A stretch of DNA of 64,000 nucleotides from an uncultured Ruminococcus sp. (GTDB taxonomy: Bacteria; Bacillota; Clostridia; Oscillospirales; Ruminococcaceae): positions 1 through 64,000 of the forward strand of contig CADAEJ010000001.1 of NCBI GenBank assembly GCA_902786965.1, given 5' to 3'. How positions within the stretch are numbered: position 1 is the stretch's first letter; every line of letters begins with the position of its first letter. Positions 1-7,859 of the stretch are shown here, piece after piece. The notes beneath the pieces were generated by a model. The model did not search any database, was not told the origin of the DNA, and saw nothing but the letters and a program-made list of their open reading frames with translations. A program made the position numbers and the translations under genes.

Positions 1-17
1 CTTTCCAAACGATCAAC

Positions 18-2483
18 TCAAAGACCGACATCGCCATTGATATCGGCGTAGATCCGTACATTTTTGAAATCCTTATTATTATAGAACTCATCAAGTACAT
101 AACGAATCATATTTCTGAATTCTTTACAGTTTTTGGTTTTTAGTATCATTCTGTAACGATACCTGTTATTTATGATCTCCAGCGTACACGGAACGGGACC
201 TACTGCACGCAAGGGAAACTTTACCTTGTTCTTTTTTATGTGATCTGCGATCAGGCTTTTTACCCATTTGGAAGAAGCGATACACTTGCTTTCCATAGGG
301 CTGCTGAAGCCGATAACGCACAGATCACAGATAGGCGGATAGATAAGTACCTGCCTTAGTGCTATCTCCTGAGCATAAAACTCATCATAATTCTGCTGTG
401 AAGCAAGATTGAGTACATAGTGATCGGGAACAAACGTTTGTATAAATGCAACGCCTGATTTATCGCCTCTGCCGCTGCGTCCCACTACCTGAGTAAGCAG
501 CGAGAAAGTTCTTTCATAGCTTCTGAAATCACCTGTGAACAATGCTTTATCAAGCGAAATAACACCCACAAGCGTAACATTGGGGAAGTCAAGCCCCTTT
601 GCGATCATCTGCGTACCGAGCATAATATCATACTCGCCTTTTTCAAAAGCGCTGAATTTTTCCTCATAAGCGTATCTTGAAGATGTGGTGTCAGCATCCA
701 TACGAAGCACTCTTGCATCAGGGAAAAGCCTTGTGACCTCGTCCTCAACTCTCTGGGTGCCCACACCGCTTGCACGAAGCTTATCCGAATGGCAGTTCGG
801 GCAGCTTGACTGCATCGGCATAGTGTATCCGCAATAGTGACACATAAGCATATCATTCTTTTTATGATATGTCAGCGGCAGATTGCAGTTAGGACAAACA
901 ACAGGCTGTCTGCACGATGCACAGGAAACATATGTATTGAATCCCCTGCGGTTGAGCAAAAGGATAGCCTGCTCACCTTTTTTAAGCGTTTGAGTTATGC
1001 CGTCCGCAAGCTCTCTGCTGAACAGGCTGTCGTTACCTGCAAGCACCTCTTTTTGCATATCAACTATTTTTACATCGGGCAGCTTTGCATTACTGTAACG
1101 ATGCTTTAGTGTAAACAGATGAAATCTGTTATTTTGCGCAAAGTAAAAGGTTTCGATCGACGGTGTTGCCGATGCCATAAGTAAAAGTGCATTATTAAAT
1201 CCGCATCGCTGGATAGCGACATCTCTGGCGTGATAACGCGGATTTGAATCAGATTTATACGAACTCTCGCCCTCTTCATCCATAATGATTATGCCGACAT
1301 TTCGGGCAGGGGCAAATATGGCACTTCGTGTACCTATAACGATCCTTGCATCGCCGCATTTGATACGCTTGAACTCATCAGTTCTCTGTCCGAGTGACAA
1401 AGAGGAATGAAGAACAGCTATCATATTTCCAAAATACGACTTGAACTTACTCAACATCTGCGGAGTAAGAGATATTTCAGGCACAAGCAATATCGCAGTT
1501 TTTCCCTGCTTGGTCACAAAGTCTATAAGCTTCATAAAGACTGAGGTCTTACCGCTGCCTGTAACACCATACAACAGAGCCCCCGCAGGCTTTCCCTGCA
1601 TCATAAGGTTTGTGATGCCGTCGAAAGCTTGCTGCTGCTCGTCATTGAGCACTATACTTTCAGGGTCAAGGCTTTGCTCTGCCTCACCGATAGCATTACG
1701 CATAAGCTCATACTTATACTCAATAAGGACATTCTTATCGACAAGACGCTTGATTATCGCAGCTGTACAGTTAGTCATATAGCAGACTTCATTCCTGCTT
1801 GCACATTCGCTCTCTTCAAGAAACCGAACAACAAGAGACTGCTTTTGCGTAAGCGTGATGCTGACATTCCCATCAATATAATCCTGTGACAAGCGAACCA
1901 TCTTTACATTTTCGTCGCCGACACGTCTTTTCAACAGATCCGATTGTTCGACAAAGCCCTTATCTATCAGACTGTCAAGTGCGCGTTTGCGTTTTTGATC
2001 AGCTGTCAAGGAAAGATACTTGTCGATCTCACGCTGGTTAGCAGAAGACCTCATAAAGCTGACTATGCTTTTTTCTTCCTCATTAAGCTCTGACTCATCA
2101 ATATATGTATTGGCAAGAGTATAATGCAGATCGATCCGATACGAGAAACCTGTCGGCACAGCTGTTTTGTAAGCATCAAAGAATGTACAGAATGTGTTCT
2201 CCTTCAGCCAGATTATTATTTTCATGATCTCCGGCGTAACGAGACTTTCTCTGTCAACAAGAGTTACGATAGGCTTCAGCTCTCCAGTAAACTCGGAATC
2301 CTCGTATGTGCCCGTGACAAGACCTATCATTTTCTTATTGCCCTTGCCAAATGGAACAACCACCCTTACTCCGACAGTAACATCTTTTGCAAGATGCTCG
2401 GGGATACTGTAGCTGTATTCGTTATCAAAGCCATAAGCAGCACGACTTACAGCTACCTTTGCGACTTTGAACGCACCGCGCAT
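18..2483 (-). CDS. priA: Primosomal protein N' (replication restart helicase PriA)
   Basis: PriA is a 3'-to-5' superfamily 2 DNA helicase that recognises stalled forks and reloads the replicative helicase. The 821-residue protein has the family order: an N-terminal DNA-binding region, Walker A (GVTGSGKT, about residues 306-313), a DEEGESSY motif in place of the usual DEEH box, and a cysteine cluster of CxxC pairs near residues 525-570 that binds zinc in PriA. The ATG at 2483 is preceded by GGAGGAG. It is the last gene of the yicC-remA-gmk-rpoZ-priA run, 19 bases after rpoZ, an order common in Firmicutes. The stop lies near the window edge and the gene is complete. Very sure. Confidence 0.97.
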   Translation of the reverse strand: MRGAFKVAKVAVSRAAYGFDNEYSYSIPEHLAKDVTVGVRVVVPFGKGNKKMIGLVTGTYEDSEFTGELKPIVTLVDRESLVTPEIMKIIIWLKENTFCTFFDAYKTAVPTGFSYRIDLHYTLANTYIDESELNEEEKSIVSFMRSSANQREIDKYLSLTADQKRKRALDSLIDKGFVEQSDLLKRRVGDENVKMVRLSQDYIDGNVSITLTQKQSLVVRFLEESECASRNEVCYMTNCTAAIIKRLVDKNVLIEYKYELMRNAIGEAEQSLDPESIVLNDEQQQAFDGITNLMMQGKPAGALLYGVTGSGKTSVFMKLIDFVTKQGKTAILLVPEISLTPQMLSKFKSYFGNMIAVLHSSLSLGQRTDEFKRIKCGDARIVIGTRSAIFAPARNVGIIIMDEEGESSYKSDSNPRYHARDVAIQRCGFNNALLLMASATPSIETFYFAQNNRFHLFTLKHRYSNAKLPDVKIVDMQKEVLAGNDSLFSRELADGITQTLKKGEQAILLLNRRGFNTYVSCASCRQPVVCPNCNLPLTYHKKNDMLMCHYCGYTMPMQSSCPNCHSDKLRASGVGTQRVEDEVTRLFPDARVLRMDADTTSSRYAYEEKFSAFEKGEYDIMLGTQMIAKGLDFPNVTLVGVISLDKALFTGDFRSYERTFSLLTQVVGRSGRGDKSGVAFIQTFVPDHYVLNLASQQNYDEFYAQEIALRQVLIYPPICDLCVIGFSSPMESKCIASSKWVKSLIADHIKKNKVKFPLRAVGPVPCTLEIINNRYRYRMILKTKNCKEFRNMIRYVLDEFYNNKDFKNVRIYADINGDVGL

Positions 2484-2502
2484 CCTTTTCTCCTCCGAAG
2501 TA

Positions 2503-2709
2503 TCAGCCTCTTACAGCAGGGTCTTCGATAAACTTATATTCGTTGTTTGCAAACTCATCAACAGCGGTCTTTACAGGCTTTTCATCGAGTATCTTCTTCT
2601 CTTCAAAAGCATTATCTGTGATCTCTCTTGCTCTTTTGGCTACAGCGATCACAAGAGAATAGGTACTTTCGTTGTTCTTCAAAATCTGACATACTGCTGG
2701 TCTAAGCAT
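2503..2709 (-). CDS. rpoZ: DNA-directed RNA polymerase omega subunit
   Basis: This 68-residue protein matches the short Firmicutes omega subunit, which helps assemble and stabilise RNA polymerase. The N-terminus contains the conserved stretch leading to the SLVIAVAKRARE helix, which corresponds to the signature of the Rpb6/omega family (a basic helix after a serine-tyrosine pair). The ATG overlaps the end of gmk by 8 bases, which indicates translational coupling, and a GGAGTG ribosome binding site sits inside the gmk end. The position between gmk and priA is the classical one and raises confidence for such a short gene. Confidence 0.92.
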   Translation of the reverse strand: MLRPAVCQILKNNESTYSLVIAVAKRAREITDNAFEEKKILDEKPVKTAVDEFANNEYKFIEDPAVRG

Positions 2710-3337
2710 TTATTAACACTCCTTCAATCATTTTAACTATCTCATCATTCTTAGTGCTGAAAGCATAAGCTCTGCCGTCTTCGTTTCTTACAGAATCTAC
2801 GACTGTCAGAAAATCTTTAACAGCTTCATCAAGATCATCATTCATTATAACATAATCATAACGATATGCTTTTTTTATTTCTCCTTGAGCGTGGCTGAAT
2901 CTTTCGAGTATGACCTCGTTAGTTTCTGTTCCGCGCTTTTGCAGACGTCTTAACAGATCGGTAAGGTGCGGCGGAAGTATAAAGAGCAGGACTGCATCGG
3001 GGAAAGCTTTTTTTACTTTGAATGCACCCTCGGTCTCTATTTCAAGTATCGCATCTGTTCCTCTTGCAAGGTGTTCAAAAACGGGTATCTTGGGTGTGCC
3101 GTAAGAGTTTTTGTTGTACTTTGCATACTCAAGGAACTCGTTATCCTTTATCATTCTGTCAAATTCCTCCTGGCTGATAAAGAAATAACTCTTGCCGTCG
3201 ACCTCACCTTTACGCGGCTTTCGGGTCGTACAGGAGATCGAAAAGTATACATCTCTGTTTTCAAATGCTTTGGCAAGGATAGTTCCCTTACCACAGCCTG
3301 AAGGTGCAGAAACGACTATAAGCTTTGCACTACTCAT
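2702..3337 (-). CDS. gmk: Guanylate kinase
   Basis: The enzyme phosphorylates GMP to GDP with ATP in the cytoplasm and feeds GTP and (p)ppGpp pools. The P-loop is APSGCGKGT at residues 11-19, with the catalytic lysine at 17; the usual leading Gly is Ala here. The GMP-binding segment with [14 protein letters not shown] follows at once, and the lid region is present. A longer reading from 3358 exists, but the ATG at 3337 gives the standard 211-residue length, starts right at the fold and has AAGGA just upstream. It overlaps remA upstream by 8 bases and rpoZ downstream by 8, so the genes are tightly coupled. Confident. Confidence 0.96.
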   Translation of the reverse strand: MSSAKLIVVSAPSGCGKGTILAKAFENRDVYFSISCTTRKPRKGEVDGKSYFFISQEEFDRMIKDNEFLEYAKYNKNSYGTPKIPVFEHLARGTDAILEIETEGAFKVKKAFPDAVLLFILPPHLTDLLRRLQKRGTETNEVILERFSHAQGEIKKAYRYDYVIMNDDLDEAVKDFLTVVDSVRNEDGRAYAFSTKNDEIVKMIEGVLINA

Positions 3338-3587
3338 TATCCTTTTCCCCCTCATCAATAGTTAGTCTGCTTCCAACTGTTTCCGGAGCAACTGCCGATA
3401 GAACGATATGGTCACTGTCCATAATGATGACAGCTCTTGTTCTTCTGCCGTATGTGGCATCAATAAGCGTTCCTTTATCCTTTGCTTCCTGGATTATTCT
3501 TTTTATAGGTGCAGATTCAGGCGAAACTATCGCAACGAGCCTTGATGAAGAGACCATATTACCAAAACCAATATTTATCAGCTGCAT
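3330..3587 (-). CDS. remA: RemA/DUF370 DNA-binding regulator
   Basis: An 85-residue protein of the RemA (DUF370) family. In Bacillus subtilis RemA is a DNA-binding activator of extracellular matrix and osmoprotection genes that forms ring-shaped oligomers. The N-terminus [12 protein letters not shown] and the core with [13 protein letters not shown] are characteristic of the family. The ATG at 3587 is preceded by a strong GGGAGGGGAG site; longer readings would run into the yicC stop. The yicC-remA-gmk-rpoZ order is the conserved Firmicutes arrangement. Targets in this organism cannot be read from the sequence, so the regulatory role is carried over from the family. Confidence 0.93.
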   Translation of the reverse strand: MQLINIGFGNMVSSSRLVAIVSPESAPIKRIIQEAKDKGTLIDATYGRRTRAVIIMDSDHIVLSAVAPETVGSRLTIDEGEKDNE

Positions 3588-3603
3588 ATGCTCCCCTCCC
3601 GGA

Positions 3604-4482
3604 TCACTCAATATTCTGTATCTGTTCTCTTATCTTTTCGATCTCGCTTTTAAGGTCAACGACCATTTTGGTGATCGAAAGATCCTGCGCTTTTGAGCCG
3701 ATCGTATTGACCTCACGGTTAAGCTCCTGAACAAGGAAATCGAGCTTTCTTCCTACAGGTTCCTGAGATTTGATAAGATCTCTGAATTGAGCTATATGGC
3801 TGCGAAGTCTTACAGTTTCCTCGTCAATAGCGACCTTTTCGGAAAAAATAGCAACTTCGGTTATAACTCTTTGTTCATCAACATTTTTATCTTCGAGGAC
3901 TTCCTTTATTTTTGCATAAAGTCTGTCTGAGTAGCTCTTGCTTACATTAGGAGACTGTGCCTCTATCTTACCGACAGTCTTCTCAATATAGTCAAGTCTG
4001 GAACTGATATCATCATACATTTTCTGGCCTTCAACAGTTCTCATCTCAACAAACCTGTCAAGAGCGACCTGCGCAACTGCTTTGACCTCGTTCCAAATAA
4101 CTTCCTCATCATCGGTCTTTTTAACGACTGTAAATACATCAGGAAGCCTCATTATCGCACTGAGCGTCAGATCATCTTCAAGTCCGAGCTTTTCAGCCGA
4201 ACCGCGAAGGGCGTCCAAATATCCCTTTGCAACAGACTCATTAAGCTCGATCTGAGCATCTGTTCCTTCCTGATTATAGATCGTCACAGAAACCTCGACT
4301 TTTCCGCGGCTGATACCGCTTTTAAGAAAAGTCTTCAGCTTTTCGTCTAAATAGCCGTAAGAACGTGGTGTTCTTGCCATAAACTCGTAATATCTGTGGT
4401 TGACAGAGCGTATCTCAACAATGATCTCTCTGCCGTTTGCAACAACGTGTTCCCTGCCAAAGCCTGTCATGCTCTTAACCAT
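3604..4482 (-). CDS. yicC: YicC family endoribonuclease
   Basis: The 292-residue protein begins [11 protein letters not shown], the hallmark of the YicC family (YicC-like N-terminal domain followed by a DUF1732 C-terminal domain). Members are described as endoribonucleases acting in RNA turnover, including small RNAs in enterobacteria; a role in this organism is inferred. The C-terminal half carries the conserved glutamate- and arginine-rich helix ([18 protein letters not shown]) and ends with the [15 protein letters not shown] segment. It is the first gene of the yicC-remA-gmk-rpoZ-priA unit, with a promoter about 75 bases upstream (4557-4585). Confidence 0.93.
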   Translation of the reverse strand: MVKSMTGFGREHVVANGREIIVEIRSVNHRYYEFMARTPRSYGYLDEKLKTFLKSGISRGKVEVSVTIYNQEGTDAQIELNESVAKGYLDALRGSAEKLGLEDDLTLSAIMRLPDVFTVVKKTDDEEVIWNEVKAVAQVALDRFVEMRTVEGQKMYDDISSRLDYIEKTVGKIEAQSPNVSKSYSDRLYAKIKEVLEDKNVDEQRVITEVAIFSEKVAIDEETVRLRSHIAQFRDLIKSQEPVGRKLDFLVQELNREVNTIGSKAQDLSITKMVVDLKSEIEKIREQIQNIE

Positions 4483-4556
4483 AGCATTCGTACCTTTCTG
4501 TCAAAGAATTTGAGCAGCTGATATATCATACTGCACAACGATTTTTCATTCAAATA

Positions 4557-4585
4557 ATTATACCACTTATAGCCCGAAATAGCAA
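4557..4585 (-). promoter_or_regulatory. Promoter of the yicC-remA-gmk-rpoZ-priA operon
   Basis: Read on the minus strand there is TTGCTA, a 17-base spacer and a perfect TATAAT. The TG-G before the -10 box makes it an extended -10. Transcription would begin near 4550, leaving a leader of about 68 bases before yicC. A second weaker pair (TTGAAT, 17 bases, TATGAT) lies just downstream on the same strand. Confidence 0.7.
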
Positions 4586-4625
4586 GCTTTTTTCACAATA
4601 TATTCGATATATGTTTACCTCTGAT

Positions 4626-5282
4626 TTACAAATGCTGAAATATATCCGTCAGGCTCGTTCCGATATAGACATTCGGGTAAGTCTTGAACTCATCTTTTGT
4701 TGTAGAACCAGTTGTAACAGCTGCGAAATCGACCCCTGCATTTTGCGCTGTAAGTGCATCGATATAATTATCACCTATGTACAGCACATCGGCTTTTGCT
4801 GCACCGAATTTCTCGATTATAAGCTCCAAGCCCTGCGGATCGGGCTTTGGCTCTGTAACATCTTCTCCGCCGACTATCAGATCAACAGGAAAAGATGCTG
4901 TGTGGCATTTAAATGTTTCAACTATCCTGTATCTGAACTTGGTCGAAACGATGCCGACCTTTACACCTGCACATTGAAGTATTTGCAGCATTGCAAGAGT
5001 ATCATCATAAAAGAAAGTGTCTTTTGCCATTACCTCGTCAGCCTTTTTTACATACTCAACGCGCATTTCCTCGCGCTGCGGATTATTTTTGATCCCTGTA
5101 AGTATATCTATCGAATCAACGAGCGTCTTTCCGATAGTGTTATAGATAGTTGTATCATCGGGGATAGCGTATCCGAACTTACCCAGTATATGCTTAAAGC
5201 AAGTCAGTATCGCCTTTGATGAATCAGCAAGCGTAAGGTCAAAATCAAACACACAGAACTTATATTTACTCAATACATTCAT
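4626..5282 (-). CDS. HAD family hydrolase, phosphoglycolate phosphatase-like
   Basis: A 218-residue haloacid dehalogenase superfamily phosphatase. Motif I is DFDLTLADS (nucleophile and acid/base aspartates near residues 14 and 16), motif II is the STKFR segment, and motifs III/IV are in EPKPDP followed by YIGDNYIDALTA. A helical cap between motifs I and II places it with the phosphoglycolate phosphatase/beta-phosphoglucomutase type (subfamily IA). Real substrates of such proteins are hard to predict, and pyrophosphatase or other sugar-phosphate activity is equally possible. It lies 46 bases downstream of glmS behind a terminator, so it may be only weakly cotranscribed. Confidence 0.88.
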   Translation of the reverse strand: MNVLSKYKFCVFDFDLTLADSSKAILTCFKHILGKFGYAIPDDTTIYNTIGKTLVDSIDILTGIKNNPQREEMRVEYVKKADEVMAKDTFFYDDTLAMLQILQCAGVKVGIVSTKFRYRIVETFKCHTASFPVDLIVGGEDVTEPKPDPQGLELIIEKFGAAKADVLYIGDNYIDALTAQNAGVDFAAVTTGSTTKDEFKTYPNVYIGTSLTDIFQHL

Positions 5283-5296
5283 CCCTTATCAAAAGC

Positions 5297-5323
5297 AAAA
5301 GGCAATCACAAGGATCGCCTTTT
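5297..5323 (-). terminator. Terminator after glmS
   Basis: Inverted repeat AAAAGGC/GCCTTTT (7 bp) around a 13-base loop. On the minus strand the second arm runs into GCTTTT, giving a T-rich tail just after the glmS stop. Some read-through into the HAD gene is likely because the stem is short. Confidence 0.65.
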
Positions 5324-5328
5324 GAATA

Positions 5329-7167
5329 TTACTCAACCGTTACTGATTTTGCAAGGTTTCTCGGCTTATCGACATCAAGACCCTTTGCAACAGAAACATA
5401 GTATCCCAGAAGCTGCAGCGGAACAACAGCAAGACTTGCTGCAAACAGCGGGTCAGTTTTAGGAATATACGCTGTAAAGTCAGCAGTATCCTCAACGCTG
5501 TAATTGCCGTATGTGGTAAGTCCCATAATGTAAGCGCCGCGGCTCTTGCACTCGACCATATTGGAAACGGTCTTTTCAAACAGATTCTGCTGAGTGAGCA
5601 CGCTGATAACAAGTGTACCGTTCTCGATAAGAGAAATAGGTCCGTGCTTCAGCTCGCCTGCTGCGTAAGCCTCCGAATGAATGTAGCTGATCTCCTTCAT
5701 CTTCAGGCTGCCTTCAAGGCTTACTGCATAGTCAATACCTCTGCCGATAAAGAATGCATCGTGTATATTTGCAAATTTAGCAGCAAACCACTGGATACGC
5801 TCTTTATCACCAAGGATCTTCTCGACCTTTTCGGGGATCGTCTGTATCTCTTCAAGCAGCTGTACAAATCTTTCTTCGCTGATCTCTTCACGAACCTTTG
5901 CAAACTGCATAGCGAGCAGGTAGCCAGCGATAAGCTGTGTGCTGTACGCCTTTGTTGTAGCAACAGATATTTCGGGACCTGCGAGGGTATAGAATACATT
6001 ATCCGCATCTCTTGCAATATTTGAGCCGACTACATTAACGATACCAAGTGTCTTTACTCCGCTTTCCTTTGCAAGTGTCAAGGCCGCACGGCTGTCAGCA
6101 GTCTCTCCCGACTGGCTGATTATTATCGCAAGGCTGTTCTTTGCAAGCGGCATCTTTCTGTATCTGAACTCTGATGCGAGCTCAACTCGTACAGGGATAG
6201 ATGTAAGCTCCTCAATGACATACTGTGTTGCAACACCTACATGGTATGCCGAACCGCAAGCTACGATGTATATCTGAGAAAGTGCCCTGACTTCCTCATC
6301 AGTCAGTCCGAATTCTTCAAGGACGATCTTTCCGTCCTTGACAACAGAATTGATAGTATCCTTTATGACCTTTGGCTGCTCGTGGATCTCTTTGAGCATA
6401 AAATGCTCATAGCCGCCCTTTTCAGCAGCTTCTGCGTTCCACTTGATCTCTGTGAGCTCTTTTTCGATCTCCTCGCGGTCGATATTATAGAAAGTAGCTT
6501 TGCCTTTTTCAAGCTTTGCTATTTCCATATTGCCGATATAATAAACGTTTCTTGTATATTTAAGAATTGCAGGTACATCGGAAGCAACATATGTTTCGCC
6601 GTCAGTAACGCCGATTATCATCGGGCTGTCCTTGCGGGCAGTGTAGATCTCACCCGGATAGTCCTTGAACATAACGCAAAGCGCATAAGAACCTCTGATA
6701 CGCGTCATAGCTCTTGCGATCGAATCAACAGGACCCTCGCCATACTTCTTGTAATAGTAATCAATAAGTTTTACTGCGACCTCTGTATCAGTCTGAGACT
6801 TGAATGTATAGCCGCTCTTGGTAAGTTTTTCTTTAAGCTCCTGATAATTCTCAATGATACCATTGTGAACTGCTACAACATTTTCATCATCACTTGCATG
6901 AGGATGAGCATTAAGAGCAGATGGCTCACCGTGAGTAGCCCAGCGTGTATGACCGATACCGCAGCTGCCGTTTACAGCCGCACCGTCATTTGTCATCTCC
7001 TGCAATACCTTGAGCTTTCCCTTAGCCTTAACTATTTCGACATCACTATCGCCATTACGAACAGCAATACCAGCAGAATCATAACCTCTGTATTCAAGCT
7101 TTGACAGACCGTCAAGAAGTATAGGTGCTGCCTGTTTTTCACCTGTAAATCCAACTATTCCGCACAT
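5329..7167 (-). CDS. glmS: Glutamine--fructose-6-phosphate aminotransferase (isomerizing)
   Basis: GlmS converts fructose-6-phosphate and glutamine into glucosamine-6-phosphate, the first step towards UDP-GlcNAc for peptidoglycan. The 612-residue length is standard. The N-terminal glutaminase begins MCGIVGF, so Cys becomes the catalytic residue after Met removal, and it has the GHTRWATHG segment. Two SIS sugar-isomerase domains follow (around residues 290-430 and 460-600, with SQSGETADS), and the protein ends PRNLAKSVTVE as in other GlmS. A consensus-like promoter lies upstream. The leader is only about 75 bases and I find no glmS ribozyme in it, unlike many Firmicutes. Confidence 0.98.
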   Translation of the reverse strand: MCGIVGFTGEKQAAPILLDGLSKLEYRGYDSAGIAVRNGDSDVEIVKAKGKLKVLQEMTNDGAAVNGSCGIGHTRWATHGEPSALNAHPHASDDENVVAVHNGIIENYQELKEKLTKSGYTFKSQTDTEVAVKLIDYYYKKYGEGPVDSIARAMTRIRGSYALCVMFKDYPGEIYTARKDSPMIIGVTDGETYVASDVPAILKYTRNVYYIGNMEIAKLEKGKATFYNIDREEIEKELTEIKWNAEAAEKGGYEHFMLKEIHEQPKVIKDTINSVVKDGKIVLEEFGLTDEEVRALSQIYIVACGSAYHVGVATQYVIEELTSIPVRVELASEFRYRKMPLAKNSLAIIISQSGETADSRAALTLAKESGVKTLGIVNVVGSNIARDADNVFYTLAGPEISVATTKAYSTQLIAGYLLAMQFAKVREEISEERFVQLLEEIQTIPEKVEKILGDKERIQWFAAKFANIHDAFFIGRGIDYAVSLEGSLKMKEISYIHSEAYAAGELKHGPISLIENGTLVISVLTQQNLFEKTVSNMVECKSRGAYIMGLTTYGNYSVEDTADFTAYIPKTDPLFAASLAVVPLQLLGYYVSVAKGLDVDKPRNLAKSVTVE

Positions 7168-7254
7168 AAAAAACTGACCTCCAGTTATAATTTACGGGAT
7201 CCTCCCGAACAATTTTACTTATAATTACAATAGTCCATACAACTATTCCTTGTT

Positions 7255-7283
7255 ATTGTAGCACATATTGACCACAAAATCAA
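7255..7283 (-). promoter_or_regulatory. glmS promoter
   Basis: On the minus strand, TTGATT, a 17-base spacer and TACAAT. Transcription from about 7248 gives a short leader that contains a small CGGGA-TCCCG hairpin (7195-7207) and a GGAGG site before the glmS ATG. Confidence 0.6.
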
Positions 7284-7331
7284 GTTTTTTTTGAAAGTTT
7301 ATAAAAAATACTTTTATTTATTTGAAAACTG

Positions 7332-7340
7332 TGTTATAAT
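7332..7340 (+). promoter_or_regulatory. Extended -10 promoter for the yaiI-GH3 unit
   Basis: TGTTATAAT, i.e. a TGn extension plus a perfect TATAAT -10 box, with no good -35 (the bases 17 upstream are T-rich). The predicted start lies near 7347, about 65 bases before the first gene. Confidence 0.5.
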
Positions 7341-7412
7341 AAAATTGCATAATATATGAGGAGATTTTCCGCATTTTTTATTTACAAACAACAAAAAGAG
7401 GAACAAACACTA

Positions 7413-7856
7413 ATGACAGTATTCATTGATGCTGATGGCTGCCCCGTTATTGCCTCTGCGACCGACATATGCAGGCAAAGGCAGATACCCCTGACACTTG
7501 TATGTGACACATCTCACTTGTTTACAAGTGATTATGCAGCTGTGGTAACTGTTGATAAAGGCAGTGACAGCGCAGATCTTGCAATTGCAAATATGGTCAG
7601 CAGCGGTGATATTGTAATCACACAGGACTATGGGCTTGCGGCAATGTGCCTTGCAAAAAAGTGCATTTGCCTTTCTCAGAACGGACTTGTTTATGACAGC
7701 ACAAACATTGACTCGCTGCTTATGTCGCGCCACATAGCTAAAAAGGTCAGGAGAAGCGGCGGCAGGCTCAAAGGCCCTCACAAGCGTACCGCACAGCAGG
7801 ATGAAGACTTTGCTGCAAAATTTATTGAAATACTTAATAATACAGAAAGAAGGTAA
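7413..7856 (+). CDS. YaiI/YqxD family protein (DUF188)
   Basis: A 147-residue member of the YaiI/YqxD (DUF188) family, a PIN-like fold of unknown function. It opens with MTVFIDADGCPV, the family signature with two aspartates, and contains DIVITQDYGLA, matching the second conserved acidic motif (I/V-T-x-D). The C-terminal RSGGRLKGPHKRT segment is also conserved. The acidic residues suggest a metal-dependent nuclease, but no activity is established. The ATG at 7413 with AAAGAGG upstream is preferred over an in-frame ATG at 7356. The GH3 gene follows after only 3 bases, so the two are cotranscribed; a functional link is not evident. Confidence 0.88.
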   Translation: MTVFIDADGCPVIASATDICRQRQIPLTLVCDTSHLFTSDYAAVVTVDKGSDSADLAIANMVSSGDIVITQDYGLAAMCLAKKCICLSQNGLVYDSTNIDSLLMSRHIAKKVRRSGGRLKGPHKRTAQQDEDFAAKFIEILNNTERR

Positions 7857-7859
7857 ACT

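Noticed and set aside
6241..7104. Long open frame (287 codons) on the plus strand opposite glmS
   Set aside because: It lies wholly inside the antisense of a clear glmS, has no family motif and no ribosome binding site; it is a by-product of glmS codon use.
7168..7412. Possible glmS ribozyme or riboswitch in the glmS/yaiI intergenic region
   Set aside because: No conserved core and too short a leader; the region is explained by two divergent promoters and AT-rich sequence.
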